A stretch of DNA of 64,000 nucleotides from Streptomyces mangrovisoli (lineage in GTDB: Bacteria > Actinomycetota > Actinomycetes > Streptomycetales > Streptomycetaceae): the NCBI RefSeq assembly GCF_000974985.2, contig NZ_LAVA02000011.1:62001-126000 (forward strand), read 5' to 3'. The notes below the pieces were generated by a model. It saw only the letters and a list, made by a program, of their open reading frames with translations, was not told the origin of the DNA and ran no database searches. Both the position numbers and the translations under genes were made by a program. This document shows, one piece after another, positions 16,665 through 25,736 of the stretch; the stretch's first letter is position 1, and each line of letters begins with the position of its first letter.

Positions 16665-17728
16665 GAATGGATCTGCACCTTGCTGTGGTCGCCGAGGACG
16701 AGACGGTGGGCGCTGGGGACGCCCGCGGCCGGGGTCAGCTCGACGTGCCGGCCGATCAGTGAGGACTCGATGCGGCCCACCCCGTCGATGGAGGAGTCCC
16801 GCAGCACGATGGAGAACTCCAACTCGCTGTCGACGATGCGGCAGTTCTCGGCGACGGAGGTGAAGGGGCCGACGTAGGAGTTGATCACCTCGGTCCCGTG
16901 GCCGATGATCGCGGGGCCGACGACGCGGGAGTTGACGATGCGCGCGCCTTTCTCGACCACCACGCGGCCCACGACCTCGGACGCCTCGTCCACCGTGCCG
17001 TCGATGCGCTCGTCCATCGCCTCCAGGACGGTCCGGTTGACCTCCAGCATGTCGGTGACGTTGCCGGTGTCCTTCCAGTAGCCCTTGATGATGGTGGAAC
17101 GCACCTCGGCGCGGACGTCGATGAGCCGCTGGATGGCGTGGGTGATCTCCAACTCCCCGCGCCAGGAGGGCTCGATGGCGCGTACGGCGTCGTGGATCGC
17201 CGGGGTGAACAGGTAGACGCCGACCAGGGCGAGGTCGCTCTTGGGCTCGCTCGGCTTCTCCTCCAGGCCCACGACCTGCCCGGCGGCGTCGAGTTCGGCG
17301 ACGCCGAAGGCGCGCGGGTCGGGGACGCGGGTGAGCAGGATCTGGGCGTCGGGGCGGTGGGCGCGGAACTCGTCGACGAGGTCGGTGATGCCGCCGACGA
17401 TGAAGTTGTCGCCCAGGTACATGACGAAGTCGTCGTCACCGAGGTACTCGCGGGCGATGAGCACCGCGTGCGCCAGGCCGAGCGGCCGGTCCTGCGGGAT
17501 GTAGGTGACGTCCAGGCCGAACTGCGCGCCGTCGCCGACCGCCTCGCGGATCTCCTCCGCGGTGTCCCCGACGATCACCCCGACCTCGGTGATCCCGGCG
17601 GCCGCGATCGATTCGAGGCCGTAGAACAGCACGGGCTTGTTCGCCACCGGAACGAGTTGCTTCGCCGAGGTGTGTGTGATCGGACGCAGCCGTGTACCGG
17701 CACCGCCGGAGAGCACCAGAGCCTTCAT
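16661..17728 (-). CDS. rfbA: Glucose-1-phosphate thymidylyltransferase (long form)
   Basis: A 355-residue nucleotidyltransferase making dTDP-glucose. The N-terminus MKALVLSGGAGTRLRP is the catalytic signature, followed by YLGDNF, VGLEEKP and GYWKDTG. The protein is longer than the 290-residue E. coli form. The extra C-terminal 100 residues show left-handed beta-helix hexapeptides (VVGPAIIGHG, IGRHVELT), as in StrD-like actinobacterial enzymes. The ATG at 17728 has AAGG nine bases upstream; a GTG three codons earlier is less well placed. It is the first gene of the rfbA-rfbB-rfbD-methyltransferase operon. Confidence 0.93.
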   Translation of the reverse strand: MKALVLSGGAGTRLRPITHTSAKQLVPVANKPVLFYGLESIAAAGITEVGVIVGDTAEEIREAVGDGAQFGLDVTYIPQDRPLGLAHAVLIAREYLGDDDFVMYLGDNFIVGGITDLVDEFRAHRPDAQILLTRVPDPRAFGVAELDAAGQVVGLEEKPSEPKSDLALVGVYLFTPAIHDAVRAIEPSWRGELEITHAIQRLIDVRAEVRSTIIKGYWKDTGNVTDMLEVNRTVLEAMDERIDGTVDEASEVVGRVVVEKGARIVNSRVVGPAIIGHGTEVINSYVGPFTSVAENCRIVDSELEFSIVLRDSSIDGVGRIESSLIGRHVELTPAAGVPSAHRLVLGDHSKVQIHS

Positions 17729-18350
17729 CTGCTTCACCTTAGCCTCGATCGTCCGTCAGGTCCCGGTTCCAGTTTTGTCGCTTTGTTACGGCAGTGCCGA
17801 CGTGAGCTTGCCGCAGGGCGACGGCCCTGTGACCGGGTGTTCCGGGCAAAGCGCGCCCGATCCCCACCTCAAGGTGTCCCCGGCCCCTTTGGAATCGGTG
17901 GTTCCGGCCTGTTCGCGGACATGCGGACGTCGAGGCCGCGCTCGGCCTCGACGTCCAGTAATTACTGCGAACGAGTGAATGGCGTTCTTCGGGTGGACCC
18001 GATCCCCGTCCGGCCCTCGCCCTCGCTCGGTCTCCGCCCCCGCTCAGTCCTCGCCTCTGACGATGTTCCCGTCGCCGCCCTTGCGCTCGGCGGCCGGGGA
18101 GTGCTCGTCGCCGAAGGCCGACACGCAGGTGCGCACCTGTTCCGCCCGCGGGTCGTGCGCCTTCGCCCAGCCTGTCCGGGGCGTCCTGAAGAGGGTCTCG
18201 TCATCGCTGCGCGCCGTCACTGCCCTTCATCTTCCTTCTGCGTCCGTCGTCCGTCGTACCGCTCGGGCCCGGCGCCCACCGGACCCGCGCCTCCCGGGTC
18301 CCCCGTTCGGGGTAGGGCAAACACGGGCGCCGCGCGCCGTCGCGCGCCCC
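17729..18350. other. 620-bp gap without a credible gene
   Basis: Open frames here have poor protein character (Arg/Pro/Ser-rich). The stretch holds the rfbA ribosome binding site at its left end, a 13-bp-arm hairpin touching a 12-bp palindrome near 17.95 kb, and the perfect palindrome CAGGTGCGCACCTG at 18126-18139. The few AT-rich tracts, for example around 17770 and 17960, suggest regulatory DNA. Confidence 0.5.
17926..17967. promoter_or_regulatory. Hairpin joined to the palindrome CAGTAATTACTG
   Basis: Perfect 13-bp arms (17926-17938, 17943-17955) with loop CGCT are followed directly by the 12-bp perfect palindrome CAGTAATTACTG (17956-17967). The hairpin could terminate transcription. The AT-rich palindrome is unusual for this GC background and operator-like. 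Confidence 0.4.
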
Positions 18351-18674
18351 TCAGCCCCAGCGCCGCCGGCGCTGCTCGGCCGCGGGCCTGGTGCCCGAGG
18401 GGTTGAGCTGGTGCGGGGTGAGGCGCTCGCTCCCGTCCTGCGCGCGGGGCACCTCGTCGGGCTCACGCATCTCCCGCGTCTCGTGGACGGGGCCGGAGGC
18501 CGGCGGCGACGGCTGGTCGCCGGGGCCCGGGGCCGGGGACTCGCTCCGCCGCACACCGATGCCGAACCGTACGGCCCACACCAGGGCACCGGCGACGACC
18601 AGGCCGCCGATCAGCACGGCGACGAGGCCGAGGGCGGTACCGGCGGAGGCTGCTTCGTAGCGTGTGGTGTCCAT
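18351..18674 (-). CDS. DUF6479 family single-span membrane protein
   Basis: A 107-residue protein starting MDTTRYEAASAG. It has one hydrophobic segment (roughly residues 14-36), a basic GVRRSE stop, then a hydrophilic tail with PGPGDQPSPPASGPVHE and the conserved-looking region REPDEVPRAQDGSERLTPHQLNPSGTR. This pattern matches DUF6479, a Streptomyces family of unknown function. The ATG at 18674 fits the membrane topology better than upstream starts in repeat DNA. The upstream gene on the same strand ends inside tandem repeats. Confidence 0.75.
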   Translation of the reverse strand: MDTTRYEAASAGTALGLVAVLIGGLVVAGALVWAVRFGIGVRRSESPAPGPGDQPSPPASGPVHETREMREPDEVPRAQDGSERLTPHQLNPSGTRPAAEQRRRRWG

Positions 18675-18720
18675 GGCGGGCGGGTACCCCGCATCGCCCG
18701 GCCCGACCCTTATGCGGGGA

Positions 18721-18816
18721 GCGATCCCACGGCTCAGCGGACTCACGGGTCAGCGATCCCACGGCTCAGCGAACTCACGGCTCAGCGATCCCACGGCTCA
18801 GCGAACTCACGGCTGT
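18721..18816. repeat. Tandem repeat, three 32-bp units (six 16-bp half units)
   Basis: Units begin at 18721, 18753 and 18785, each starting GCGATCCCACGGCTCA and followed by a related half GCG(A/G)ACTCACGG(C/G)T. The stop codon of the minus-strand gene at 18807 lies inside the third unit, so the array looks like duplication of that gene's 3' end. Confidence 0.9.
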
Positions 18817-19082
18817 GCGGGCCCGGTCGCCGCCTCCTCCACGTCGGCCTCCACGTCGGCGCGGGGGCGGCCCTCGTCGCGGGCGTACTCGTTGAGCGCG
18901 GTCTGCGCGTCCCGGGCCAGGTCGCGCCAGGCGCGCAGGGCCGTCTCGTAGGTTCCGCTCTGCGTCTCGGTCCACTGCCCGCTCGCCGGTGGGCCGTAGC
19001 GGTCCCGCAGTTCGAGGACCCTGCTGTGCGCGAGGTCGGCCGCCCGCTGCTTCTCGACGAGTTCTTCGAAGGTGTGCGCCAC
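18807..19082 (-). CDS. Small helical protein of unknown function
   Basis: A 91-residue protein beginning MAHTFEELVEKQRAAD with a GTG start and GGGGG upstream. It is almost all helix: heptad-like spacing in two stretches (about 4-28 and 40-70), many Glu, Arg and Ala, no cysteine and no membrane segment. It ends in an acidic/Ala tail encoded in tandem repeats. I do not recognise a family. It lies just downstream of the phosphatase on the same strand and could share its transcript. Confidence 0.6.
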   Translation of the reverse strand: MAHTFEELVEKQRAADLAHSRVLELRDRYGPPASGQWTETQSGTYETALRAWRDLARDAQTALNEYARDEGRPRADVEADVEEAATGPAQP

Positions 19083-19163
19083 AACCCCCGACCCAATCAC
19101 GGCACCGCGGTCCCGGCCTCCCGAAACCCCCCGGGCGGGGCCCGCGGGCACCCGTGCGGCGGT

Positions 19164-21638
19164 TCACGCGTCCAGGTTGATCTCGCTCCACACCTGCTTG
19201 CCGCCGCTGACCGGCACCGTGCCCCAGGCCGCGGACACGGCCTCCACCAGCAGCACGCCACGGCCGCCGGTGGCCTCCCAGCCGATCCGCGTGGGCTTGA
19301 TCGGAGTGCGCGGCGAGGTGTCGGAGACCGAGACCCGCAGCCGGTTGTTGACCAGGGTGAGGTCGAGGCGGACCTTGCCGTCGGTGTGCACCAGGGCGTT
19401 GGTGACCAGCTCGGAGACGACCAGCAGGGCGCTGTCCATGGAGTCGGCGGAGACGCCCCAGGTGCGCAGGGTGCGGCGGGTGAAGCGGCGGGCGTGCCGG
19501 ACGGCCTCGGGGACCCGCCACACCGTCCAGCTCTCCCGCTGCGGGCGGGAGGCCATGCCGTCGTAGCGCATGAGCAGCAGGGCCACGTCGTCGCTGCGCC
19601 GCGCGCCGTCGAGCAGCGCGTCGGCGACCGCGCCGAGGTGGGCCGGGTCGGTCGCGGCCAGCTCCGCGGCGAACCGTGCCATGCCGTCGTCGATGTCCGT
19701 GTCGGGGGACTCCACCAGGCCGTCGGTGGTGAGCGCGAGGACCGTGCCGCGCTGGAGGCGCAGCGGGGTGAGCGGGAAGTCGGCCTGGGTGACGACGCCG
19801 AGCGGCGGTCCGCCCTCAGCCTCGACGAGGACGGTCTCGCCGTTCGGCAGGCGCAGCACGGGGGGCAGATGGCCCGCGCGGACCAGCCAGGCGGTGCCCT
19901 CCTCCATGTCGACGTCGACATAGCAGCAGGTGGCGAAGAGGTCGGTCTCCATCTCCATGAGGAGGCGGTTGGCGTGGGAGACGACCACGTCCGGCGGGTG
20001 CACCTCGGCGGCGTAGGCGCGCAGGGCGGTGCGCATCTGCCCCATGAGGGTGGCGGCGGCCGCGCTGTGGCCCTGCACGTCGCCGATGACGAACGCGACG
20101 TGGTTGTCGGGCAGCGGGATGACGTCGTACCAGTCGCCGCCGACCTCCAGGCCCGCGGTGGTCGGCAGGTAGCGGGCGACGGCGACCGCGCCGGGCAGGG
20201 TCGGCAGCCGGCGCGGCAGCAGCTGGCGCTGGAGCATGCTGACCAGCTCGTGCTCGGCGTCGAGGGCGTGCGCCCGCATCAGGGCCGCTCCGGCCAGGCC
20301 CGCGGAGGCGGTGAGCAGGGCGCGCTCGTCGGGGCCGAAGTCGTGCGGGGCGTCCCAGCCGATCAGACAGGCTCCGGCCATCCGGTTGCCGGCGGGCAGC
20401 GGCAGCACGGCGAGTCCGCCGGGGCCGACCTCGGCGAGGGCGGGCTCCAGCGGGGTGCCGGCCGGCCAGATCTGGGCGCGGCCCTCGCGCAGCGCGGTGG
20501 CGAGGGTGGGCATGGCGCGCACGGAGGCGTCGGGCCACTCGCCGCGCCACTCCATGCGCCACAGCTCGGGCCAGACCTCCGGCGCGGGCGGGTCGAGCAC
20601 GGTGACGACGAGCCGCTCGCCCTCCAGCTCGGCCAGCGCGATGCGGTCGGCGCGCAGCGGCCGGCGCAGCGCGGTGACCACGGCCTTGCTGACGTCGCGG
20701 ACGGTACCGGCGGTGGACAGGGCGGCGGCGAGGCGCTGGACGCGGGCGACGTCGTTCACACCGGAGCGCAGGGTGGAGGCGTCGGCGACGGTGCCGACCA
20801 GGCGGGCCGCCTGTCCCTCGCCGCTCGGCACCAGGCGTCCGCGCAGCCTCAGCCAGCGCGGGGACCCGGCGGTGCGCAGGACGCGGAACTCCAGCTCGCG
20901 CTCGCCGAGCGAGGTGTGGTCGGCCTCGACGACGGACATCAGGGAGGGCAGGTCCTCGGGCACGGTGAGGCCGAGCAGCGTCTCGACCTTGCCGTCGAAT
21001 TCGTCCGGGGCGATCCCGAACAGCTGGAGGATCTCCTCGCCGACCTCGACCCGGCCGGTGTCCACGGCCAGGCTGAAGCCGTTCGGCGGCACCCGGCCCG
21101 GACCGGTCGCCGCGCCCGGGGCGCCGGGGCGGGCCGGTGCCTGGCGTGCGACGGCGGCGGCGATCAGGTCCAGGCAGCGGCGGTCCTCCTCGTCGAAGCC
21201 GTCGGGCTGCTCGCCGATGGCGACCATGCAGCCGGCCGTGCCGGTGACGCGGGTGGGCAGCACCGCGAGATGGAAGTCGCGTGACGGCAGCCGGCGCGCG
21301 TCGGCGCAGTCGGCGAGCTCGGACGGCTTGAGCCAGACCGGCCCGCCCGTGCGGTAGGCCTCGGCCACCGGGGAGGGCCCCGCGACCGGGTAGGCGTCGC
21401 GCAGGCCGTACAGGCTCCGTGGCAGGCCGGCGGTCTCCACCAGGCACAACACGTCCCCGCCCTCGTCCGGCGTGTACACGGCAGCGACTGCCGCGCCACT
21501 GAAGACGAGCGCCTGTTCGAGAACGCCGCGCAGCCGGCCCGGCACGTCCAGATCGGCCGTGAGTGTTTTCAGGGCAACTTCGGCACGCAGCGCTCTCGTT
21601 CTGCCCACCGCAGCGCCTCCACTGACCACACTCGTCAT
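19164..21638 (-). CDS. GAF-PAS-GAF-SpoIIE phosphatase with C-terminal anti-sigma-type ATPase domain
   Basis: An 824-residue sensor phosphatase. Approximate order: GAF (30-170), PAS (190-290), GAF (300-455), PP2C/SpoIIE core (485-675) and an RsbW-like HATPase domain (690-824). The core has EVGGDWYDVIPL, VIGDVQGHSAAAA and the LTTDGLVESPDTDIDDG metal motif. The ATPase domain shows VVSELVTNALVHTDG and GRGVLLVEAVS. Such proteins dephosphorylate STAS anti-anti-sigma factors and may also bind or phosphorylate them. It is divergent from a second SpoIIE gene. The ATG at 21638 is the best start, without a strong ribosome binding site. Confidence 0.88.
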   Translation of the reverse strand: MTSVVSGGAAVGRTRALRAEVALKTLTADLDVPGRLRGVLEQALVFSGAAVAAVYTPDEGGDVLCLVETAGLPRSLYGLRDAYPVAGPSPVAEAYRTGGPVWLKPSELADCADARRLPSRDFHLAVLPTRVTGTAGCMVAIGEQPDGFDEEDRRCLDLIAAAVARQAPARPGAPGAATGPGRVPPNGFSLAVDTGRVEVGEEILQLFGIAPDEFDGKVETLLGLTVPEDLPSLMSVVEADHTSLGERELEFRVLRTAGSPRWLRLRGRLVPSGEGQAARLVGTVADASTLRSGVNDVARVQRLAAALSTAGTVRDVSKAVVTALRRPLRADRIALAELEGERLVVTVLDPPAPEVWPELWRMEWRGEWPDASVRAMPTLATALREGRAQIWPAGTPLEPALAEVGPGGLAVLPLPAGNRMAGACLIGWDAPHDFGPDERALLTASAGLAGAALMRAHALDAEHELVSMLQRQLLPRRLPTLPGAVAVARYLPTTAGLEVGGDWYDVIPLPDNHVAFVIGDVQGHSAAAATLMGQMRTALRAYAAEVHPPDVVVSHANRLLMEMETDLFATCCYVDVDMEEGTAWLVRAGHLPPVLRLPNGETVLVEAEGGPPLGVVTQADFPLTPLRLQRGTVLALTTDGLVESPDTDIDDGMARFAAELAATDPAHLGAVADALLDGARRSDDVALLLMRYDGMASRPQRESWTVWRVPEAVRHARRFTRRTLRTWGVSADSMDSALLVVSELVTNALVHTDGKVRLDLTLVNNRLRVSVSDTSPRTPIKPTRIGWEATGGRGVLLVEAVSAAWGTVPVSGGKQVWSEINLDA

Positions 21639-21921
21639 TACAGCGCGGATAAGGCTCCTGCGCAGCCCCTGTGACCGCCCCGGACTCGGGGCCCGCGCCG
21701 CTGACGAGCGCCCTTGCGCGCAACGGCCCGGAAACGGTGTCCCCTGTATGTCCCGTACACCGAGGCGCCCGGAAACCGGCTGGGCGACGACCGCGCACGA
21801 TCACGACCGGGTGCGCACGGATCGATACCGGCCAGGGCCCGCTCGCCGTGCGCCGCGCGCTGCCAGGGGGGAGTCTGATCCCTGAGGACCCGTCGCGCGA
21901 CCGGCGGAGGAGGTGGTCTGC

Positions 21922-24045
21922 GTGTCCGACGCACATGCGCCGCCGGACACCGCGACGCCGGCGGGCCGGCCCCTGCTGTCCCTCGCGCTCGCCTCCATGA
22001 TGGACGCCGTGCACGCCCACTCCGGGGCGGTCTATCTGCTGACGCCCGGCGAACCGGTGCTGGAGATGGCGGTGACGGCGGGGCTGCCCCGGCAGTTCGC
22101 GGCGCCCTGGGAACGGGTGGGGCTGAGCGCGCCCATCCCGGTCGCGGACGCGGCGCGCGAACGGCGGCTGGTCTGGGTCGGCGGCGAGCAGGAGATGGCG
22201 CGGCGCTATCCGCGCATCGCCGTCGTGCTGCCGTACCACTTCGCGCTCGCCGCACTGCCCGTCGCGACGCCCACGAAGGTCCACGGCGCCGTCTTCGTGA
22301 CCTGGCCCGGTTCGCACCCGCCGGTGCTGTCCGGCTGGGAGCGCGGGCGGCTCACCGCGGCCTGCGACCGGCTGGCGCTGCGCCTCGAACGCGCCTCCCA
22401 GGACCACGGCCGGTTCCGCGGCGAGGCCGATCTGCTGCCGATGCCGGACCCGGCGATCGCGGGCACGCTCGGCACGGTGGAGTCGGCGCGGCTGCTGGCC
22501 CGGCTGCCGTACGGGCTGGTCTCGCTCGATCTGCACGGGCGGATCGCGTTCGCCAACGGGGCGGCGGCCGAGCTGCTCGGCCGGCCGGCCGGCGAGCTGC
22601 TGGGCACCCAGCTGTGGTCGTCGGTGCCCTGGCTCGACGACCCCGTCTACGAGGACCGCTACCGGGCCGCGCTGCTCAGCCAGCACGTCACCTCGTTCCT
22701 GGCGATGCGGCCACCGGGGACCTGGCTGTCGTTCCGGCTCTACCCGGACACCACCGGGCTGAGCGTGCGCATCAGCCGGGCCCGGTCGGTGGCGCAGCTG
22801 ACCCGCAGCGCGCCCGATCCCGGCACGGGGCCGGGCCGGCTGGTCTCCATCTCGCAGGTCCTCAGCCTGGCCGGCGCGCTGACCGAGGCGGCCAGCGTGG
22901 AGGACGTGATCCAGCTGACGGCGGACGAGATCGCCCCGGCCGTGGGGAGCCAGGCGCTGGTCATCCTCGGCTCCCGGGCCGGGCGGATGCGGGTGCTGGG
23001 GCACCGCGGCTATCCGGAGCCGTACGTGGTGGAGCAGTTCGACGGCACTCCGATGTCCGCGCAGACGCCCGGGGTGCACGCCCTGCGCGGCGGGGCGCCC
23101 GCCTTCTTCGACTCGCGCGACGAGCTGGAACGGCTCTACCCGGCCCGGCACGCGATCCCCGACGGCTTCGCGGCCTGGGCCTATCTGCCGCTCATCGCGT
23201 CCGGCCGCCCGGTCGGCACCTGCGTCCTCGCCTACGCCGAGCGGCGCGCCTTCCCGGCCGAGGAGCGGGCCGTGCTGACCAACCTCGCCGGGCTGATCGC
23301 GCAGGCCCTGGAGCGGGCCCAGCTCTACGACGCCAAGCACCGGCTCGCGCACGGACTCCAGGAGGCGCTGCTGCCCAGCTCGCTGCCGGTGCTGCCCGGG
23401 GTGCGGGCCGCGGCGCGCTATCTGCCGGCCACCCAGGGCATGGACATCGGCGGGGACTTCTACGACCTGGTGCCCGCGCCCCCGTTCGCGGCGGCGGTCA
23501 TCGGGGACGTGCAGGGCCACAACGTGACGGCGGCCGGGATGATGGGCCAGCTGCGCACCGCGGTACGGGCGTACACGGCCGTGGGCCAGGCGCCGGCCCG
23601 GGTCATGCGCAGCACCAACCGGCTGCTCCTGGAGCTGGGCTCGGAGCTGCTGGCCAGCTGTCTGTACGTACGGCTCGACCCGGCGAGCGGGCGGGCCGTG
23701 ATGGCGCGGGCCGGGCATCCGCCGCCGCTGCTGCTGCGCCCGGACGGCAAGGTGCGGGTCCTGGACCTGGCCGGGGGTCCGCTGCTCGGGGTCGCGCCCA
23801 CGGCCCGGTACCCGACGACGGAGATCGACCTGGCGGCCGGTTCGCTGCTCGCGCTCTACACCGACGGTCTGGTCGAGTCGCCCGGTACCGACATCGAGGA
23901 CGCGCTGGCCGCCCTGGGCGCGCGGCTCGGGGAGTGCGGCGACGCCCCGCTGGACGAGGTCGCCGACCATCTCCTCGCGAGCAGCCCGGCGGCGCGCGAG
24001 CGGGCGGACGACGTGGCGCTGCTGCTGTTGCGGGTCGGGGAGTGA
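21922..24045 (+). CDS. GAF/PAS-sensor SpoIIE family protein phosphatase
   Basis: A 707-residue protein: N-terminal GAF-like domain (about 15-165), PAS (about 190-290), a second GAF (310-470) and a PP2C/SpoIIE domain (500-705) with DIGGDFYDLVPA, VIGDVQGHNVTAA, ALYTDGLVESPGTDIEDA and ADDVALLLLR. Unlike its divergent neighbour it ends after the phosphatase, with no ATPase domain. The GTG at 21922 is chosen because GGAGGAGG ends eight bases upstream. It probably controls an alternative sigma factor through a STAS protein. Tandem repeats begin within its last codons. Confidence 0.88.
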   Translation: MSDAHAPPDTATPAGRPLLSLALASMMDAVHAHSGAVYLLTPGEPVLEMAVTAGLPRQFAAPWERVGLSAPIPVADAARERRLVWVGGEQEMARRYPRIAVVLPYHFALAALPVATPTKVHGAVFVTWPGSHPPVLSGWERGRLTAACDRLALRLERASQDHGRFRGEADLLPMPDPAIAGTLGTVESARLLARLPYGLVSLDLHGRIAFANGAAAELLGRPAGELLGTQLWSSVPWLDDPVYEDRYRAALLSQHVTSFLAMRPPGTWLSFRLYPDTTGLSVRISRARSVAQLTRSAPDPGTGPGRLVSISQVLSLAGALTEAASVEDVIQLTADEIAPAVGSQALVILGSRAGRMRVLGHRGYPEPYVVEQFDGTPMSAQTPGVHALRGGAPAFFDSRDELERLYPARHAIPDGFAAWAYLPLIASGRPVGTCVLAYAERRAFPAEERAVLTNLAGLIAQALERAQLYDAKHRLAHGLQEALLPSSLPVLPGVRAAARYLPATQGMDIGGDFYDLVPAPPFAAAVIGDVQGHNVTAAGMMGQLRTAVRAYTAVGQAPARVMRSTNRLLLELGSELLASCLYVRLDPASGRAVMARAGHPPPLLLRPDGKVRVLDLAGGPLLGVAPTARYPTTEIDLAAGSLLALYTDGLVESPGTDIEDALAALGARLGECGDAPLDEVADHLLASSPAARERADDVALLLLRVGE

Positions 24046-24135
24046 CGGCCGCCGGTGCGGGTCGGGGAGTGACGGCCGCCGGTGCGGGTCGGGAAGTGAC
24101 CGCCGCCGGTCCGGGTCGGGAGTGACGGCCGCCGG
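24032..24135. repeat. Tandem repeat, four about 27-bp units over a stop codon
   Basis: Units start at 24032, 24059, 24086 and 24113. The first two are identical and begin GGGTCGGGGAGTGACGG. The first unit encodes the last residues RVGE and the stop of the phosphatase gene, so its 3' end has been duplicated downstream. Confidence 0.92.
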
Positions 24136-24164
24136 AAGACAGAACCGTGCCGCCGGAGAACAGG

Positions 24165-24198
24165 ACGGTCCGGCCCTCCCGCCGGAGGGCCGGACCGT
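24165..24198. terminator. Bidirectional hairpin terminator
   Basis: Perfect 15-bp arms with loop CGCC between the convergent phosphatase and protease genes. Confidence 0.88.
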
Positions 24199-24236
24199 TC
24201 CCCACCGCGGCCGGGGCCGCGGGGACGCGGGGCGGA

Positions 24237-25511
24237 CTAGTTGTTCTTGTGCCGCTTGTGGTGGCGCTTCGCCGTGGACTGCGTGGCAGTCGCCGACGGG
24301 TCCGTCACGCCGGTGCCGTCGCCTGCCGAGGCGGACGCGGACGGGTCCGCGGTGCCGGCCTGGTCGCCGCCCGTGCCGAGGGTGGCGCCGGTGGCCTGGA
24401 GCGCGGCGGTGACCGGCTGGAAGAAGGTCTCGCCGCCGGAGGTGCAGTCGCCGCTGCCGCCGGAGGTGAGGCCGACGGCCCCGCCTTCCTGGGTGAACAG
24501 CGAGCCGCCGCTGTCGCCGGCCTCGGCGCAGACGTCGGTCTGGATCAGGCCGTTGACGGTGTCGACACCGTTCGGGTCCGTCTCGCTCTGGAAGTTGACG
24601 GTGGCGTCGAGGCCGGTGACCTGGCCGTCGTGCAGGCCGGTGGTGGAGCCCATCCGGAAGACCGTCTCGCCGACGGTGGCGTCCTCGGCCTGGGTGATGT
24701 TCACGGTCTGGCCGTTGCCCACGTTGACGTCGCTCGTGGTCTGCGTGGTGGCGTCGTCGTACTTCACGAGGGAGAAGTCGTTGCCGGGGAAGACCGCCTG
24801 GTCGACGGTGGCGATCGGCTGGCCGCCCTGGGAGTCGGACCAGTCCGCCGCGGCGACACCGCAGTGGCCCGCCGTCAGGAAGGCGGGGCTGCCGTCCGAG
24901 GCGGTGACGTTGAAGCCCAGGGAGCAGCGGATGGTGCCGTCGGTCACCTGGGAGAAGATGGCGTCGCCGCCGGAGACCAGGGTCTTGAAGGTGCCCGCGG
25001 ACTTCTTCAGCGTGGCCATGCCGGTGCCGAGGTCCTGCACGGTGGAGCGCAGCGAGTTCCAGTCCGAGCCCGTGACCGTGGAGTCGGCGAGGACCACGAC
25101 CTTGTTGGTCTTCGGATCGACGGACCACGCGGTGCCGGCGATGGTGGCCTTGGTCTTCAGCGTCTGGGCCGCGGCCTTGAGCGAGGCCGTGCTGTTGGCC
25201 ACCTGACGGATCTTGGCGCCCGCCTTCTCCGCCTGCACGATGACGCTGTCGTTGCCGTTGGCGACGTTCACGACCAGTTGCTTGGCCGTGCTGTCGTAGT
25301 AGGCGCCGGCGTAGGAGTCGCCGAGCAGACCGGCGATCTGCGAGGCGAGTCCCGAGGCGTCGCCGGCCTTCAGGGTTCTGGGGGCGGCGTCGGTCGTCGC
25401 TCCGTCCTGTGAGGCGTTGGCGTTGGGCAGCAGGATCGCTGCCGCTCCGAGCGCGGCGACTCCACCGATGGCTATCGCGGCCTTGCGCTTCGGAATTCGC
25501 TTGTGACTCAA
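24237..25511 (-). CDS. Streptogrisin-like S1 serine protease with prodomain and basic C-terminal tail
   Basis: A 424-residue exported protease. The TTG start is supported by AGGAGG nine bases upstream and gives MSHKRIPKRKAAIAIGGVAA, a normal streptogrisin signal peptide. A prodomain of about 150 residues follows (alpha-lytic protease type). The chymotrypsin fold shows His in TAGHCG, Asp in NDFSLVKYDD and Ser in GDSGGS, with Cys pairs. After the catalytic domain comes a Ser/Thr/Ala/Gly linker of about 35 residues and a basic end KRHHKRHKNN, unlike classic secreted streptogrisins. The tail might bind wall polymers. A convergent terminator follows. Confidence 0.9.
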   Translation of the reverse strand: MSHKRIPKRKAAIAIGGVAALGAAAILLPNANASQDGATTDAAPRTLKAGDASGLASQIAGLLGDSYAGAYYDSTAKQLVVNVANGNDSVIVQAEKAGAKIRQVANSTASLKAAAQTLKTKATIAGTAWSVDPKTNKVVVLADSTVTGSDWNSLRSTVQDLGTGMATLKKSAGTFKTLVSGGDAIFSQVTDGTIRCSLGFNVTASDGSPAFLTAGHCGVAAADWSDSQGGQPIATVDQAVFPGNDFSLVKYDDATTQTTSDVNVGNGQTVNITQAEDATVGETVFRMGSTTGLHDGQVTGLDATVNFQSETDPNGVDTVNGLIQTDVCAEAGDSGGSLFTQEGGAVGLTSGGSGDCTSGGETFFQPVTAALQATGATLGTGGDQAGTADPSASASAGDGTGVTDPSATATQSTAKRHHKRHKNN

Positions 25512-25736
25512 CCTACTCGACCTCCTGGGGACGGAGTCGGTGCCGCCGGTCGGCGGCTGCTTGCGGGCGCCTGGATGGCTGTAGGTACGGACGTGACGCG
25601 CGGTGCGTTCAATTCCGTTTCCCAACTTCCGCTGTGCGGGCCCGAGTCGGCGCGCCGACGGGCCGCCCCCAGGTGATCCTCCGTCCCTGCTCAGCCTGGT
25701 GACCGCCCTGTTCCGGGCGGACCTGCGGCCCGGTGT

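Noticed and set aside
17979..18350. Plus-strand open frame in the gap after rfbA as a gene
   Set aside because: It continues antisense into unrelated genes for 1100 codons, lacks a ribosome binding site and has Arg/Pro/Ser-rich composition.
21745..21759. TGTA-N7-TACA between the divergent phosphatase genes as an operator
   Set aside because: Four-base arms are too short to separate from chance in 283 bp.
19816..25128. A 1770-codon minus-strand open frame spanning the SpoIIE genes and the protease
   Set aside because: Same reason: it overlaps well-supported genes in other frames and has low-complexity composition.
25512..25625. N-terminal extension of the streptogrisin to 25625
   Set aside because: The added residues precede a normal signal peptide, and a strong ribosome binding site supports the TTG at 25511.
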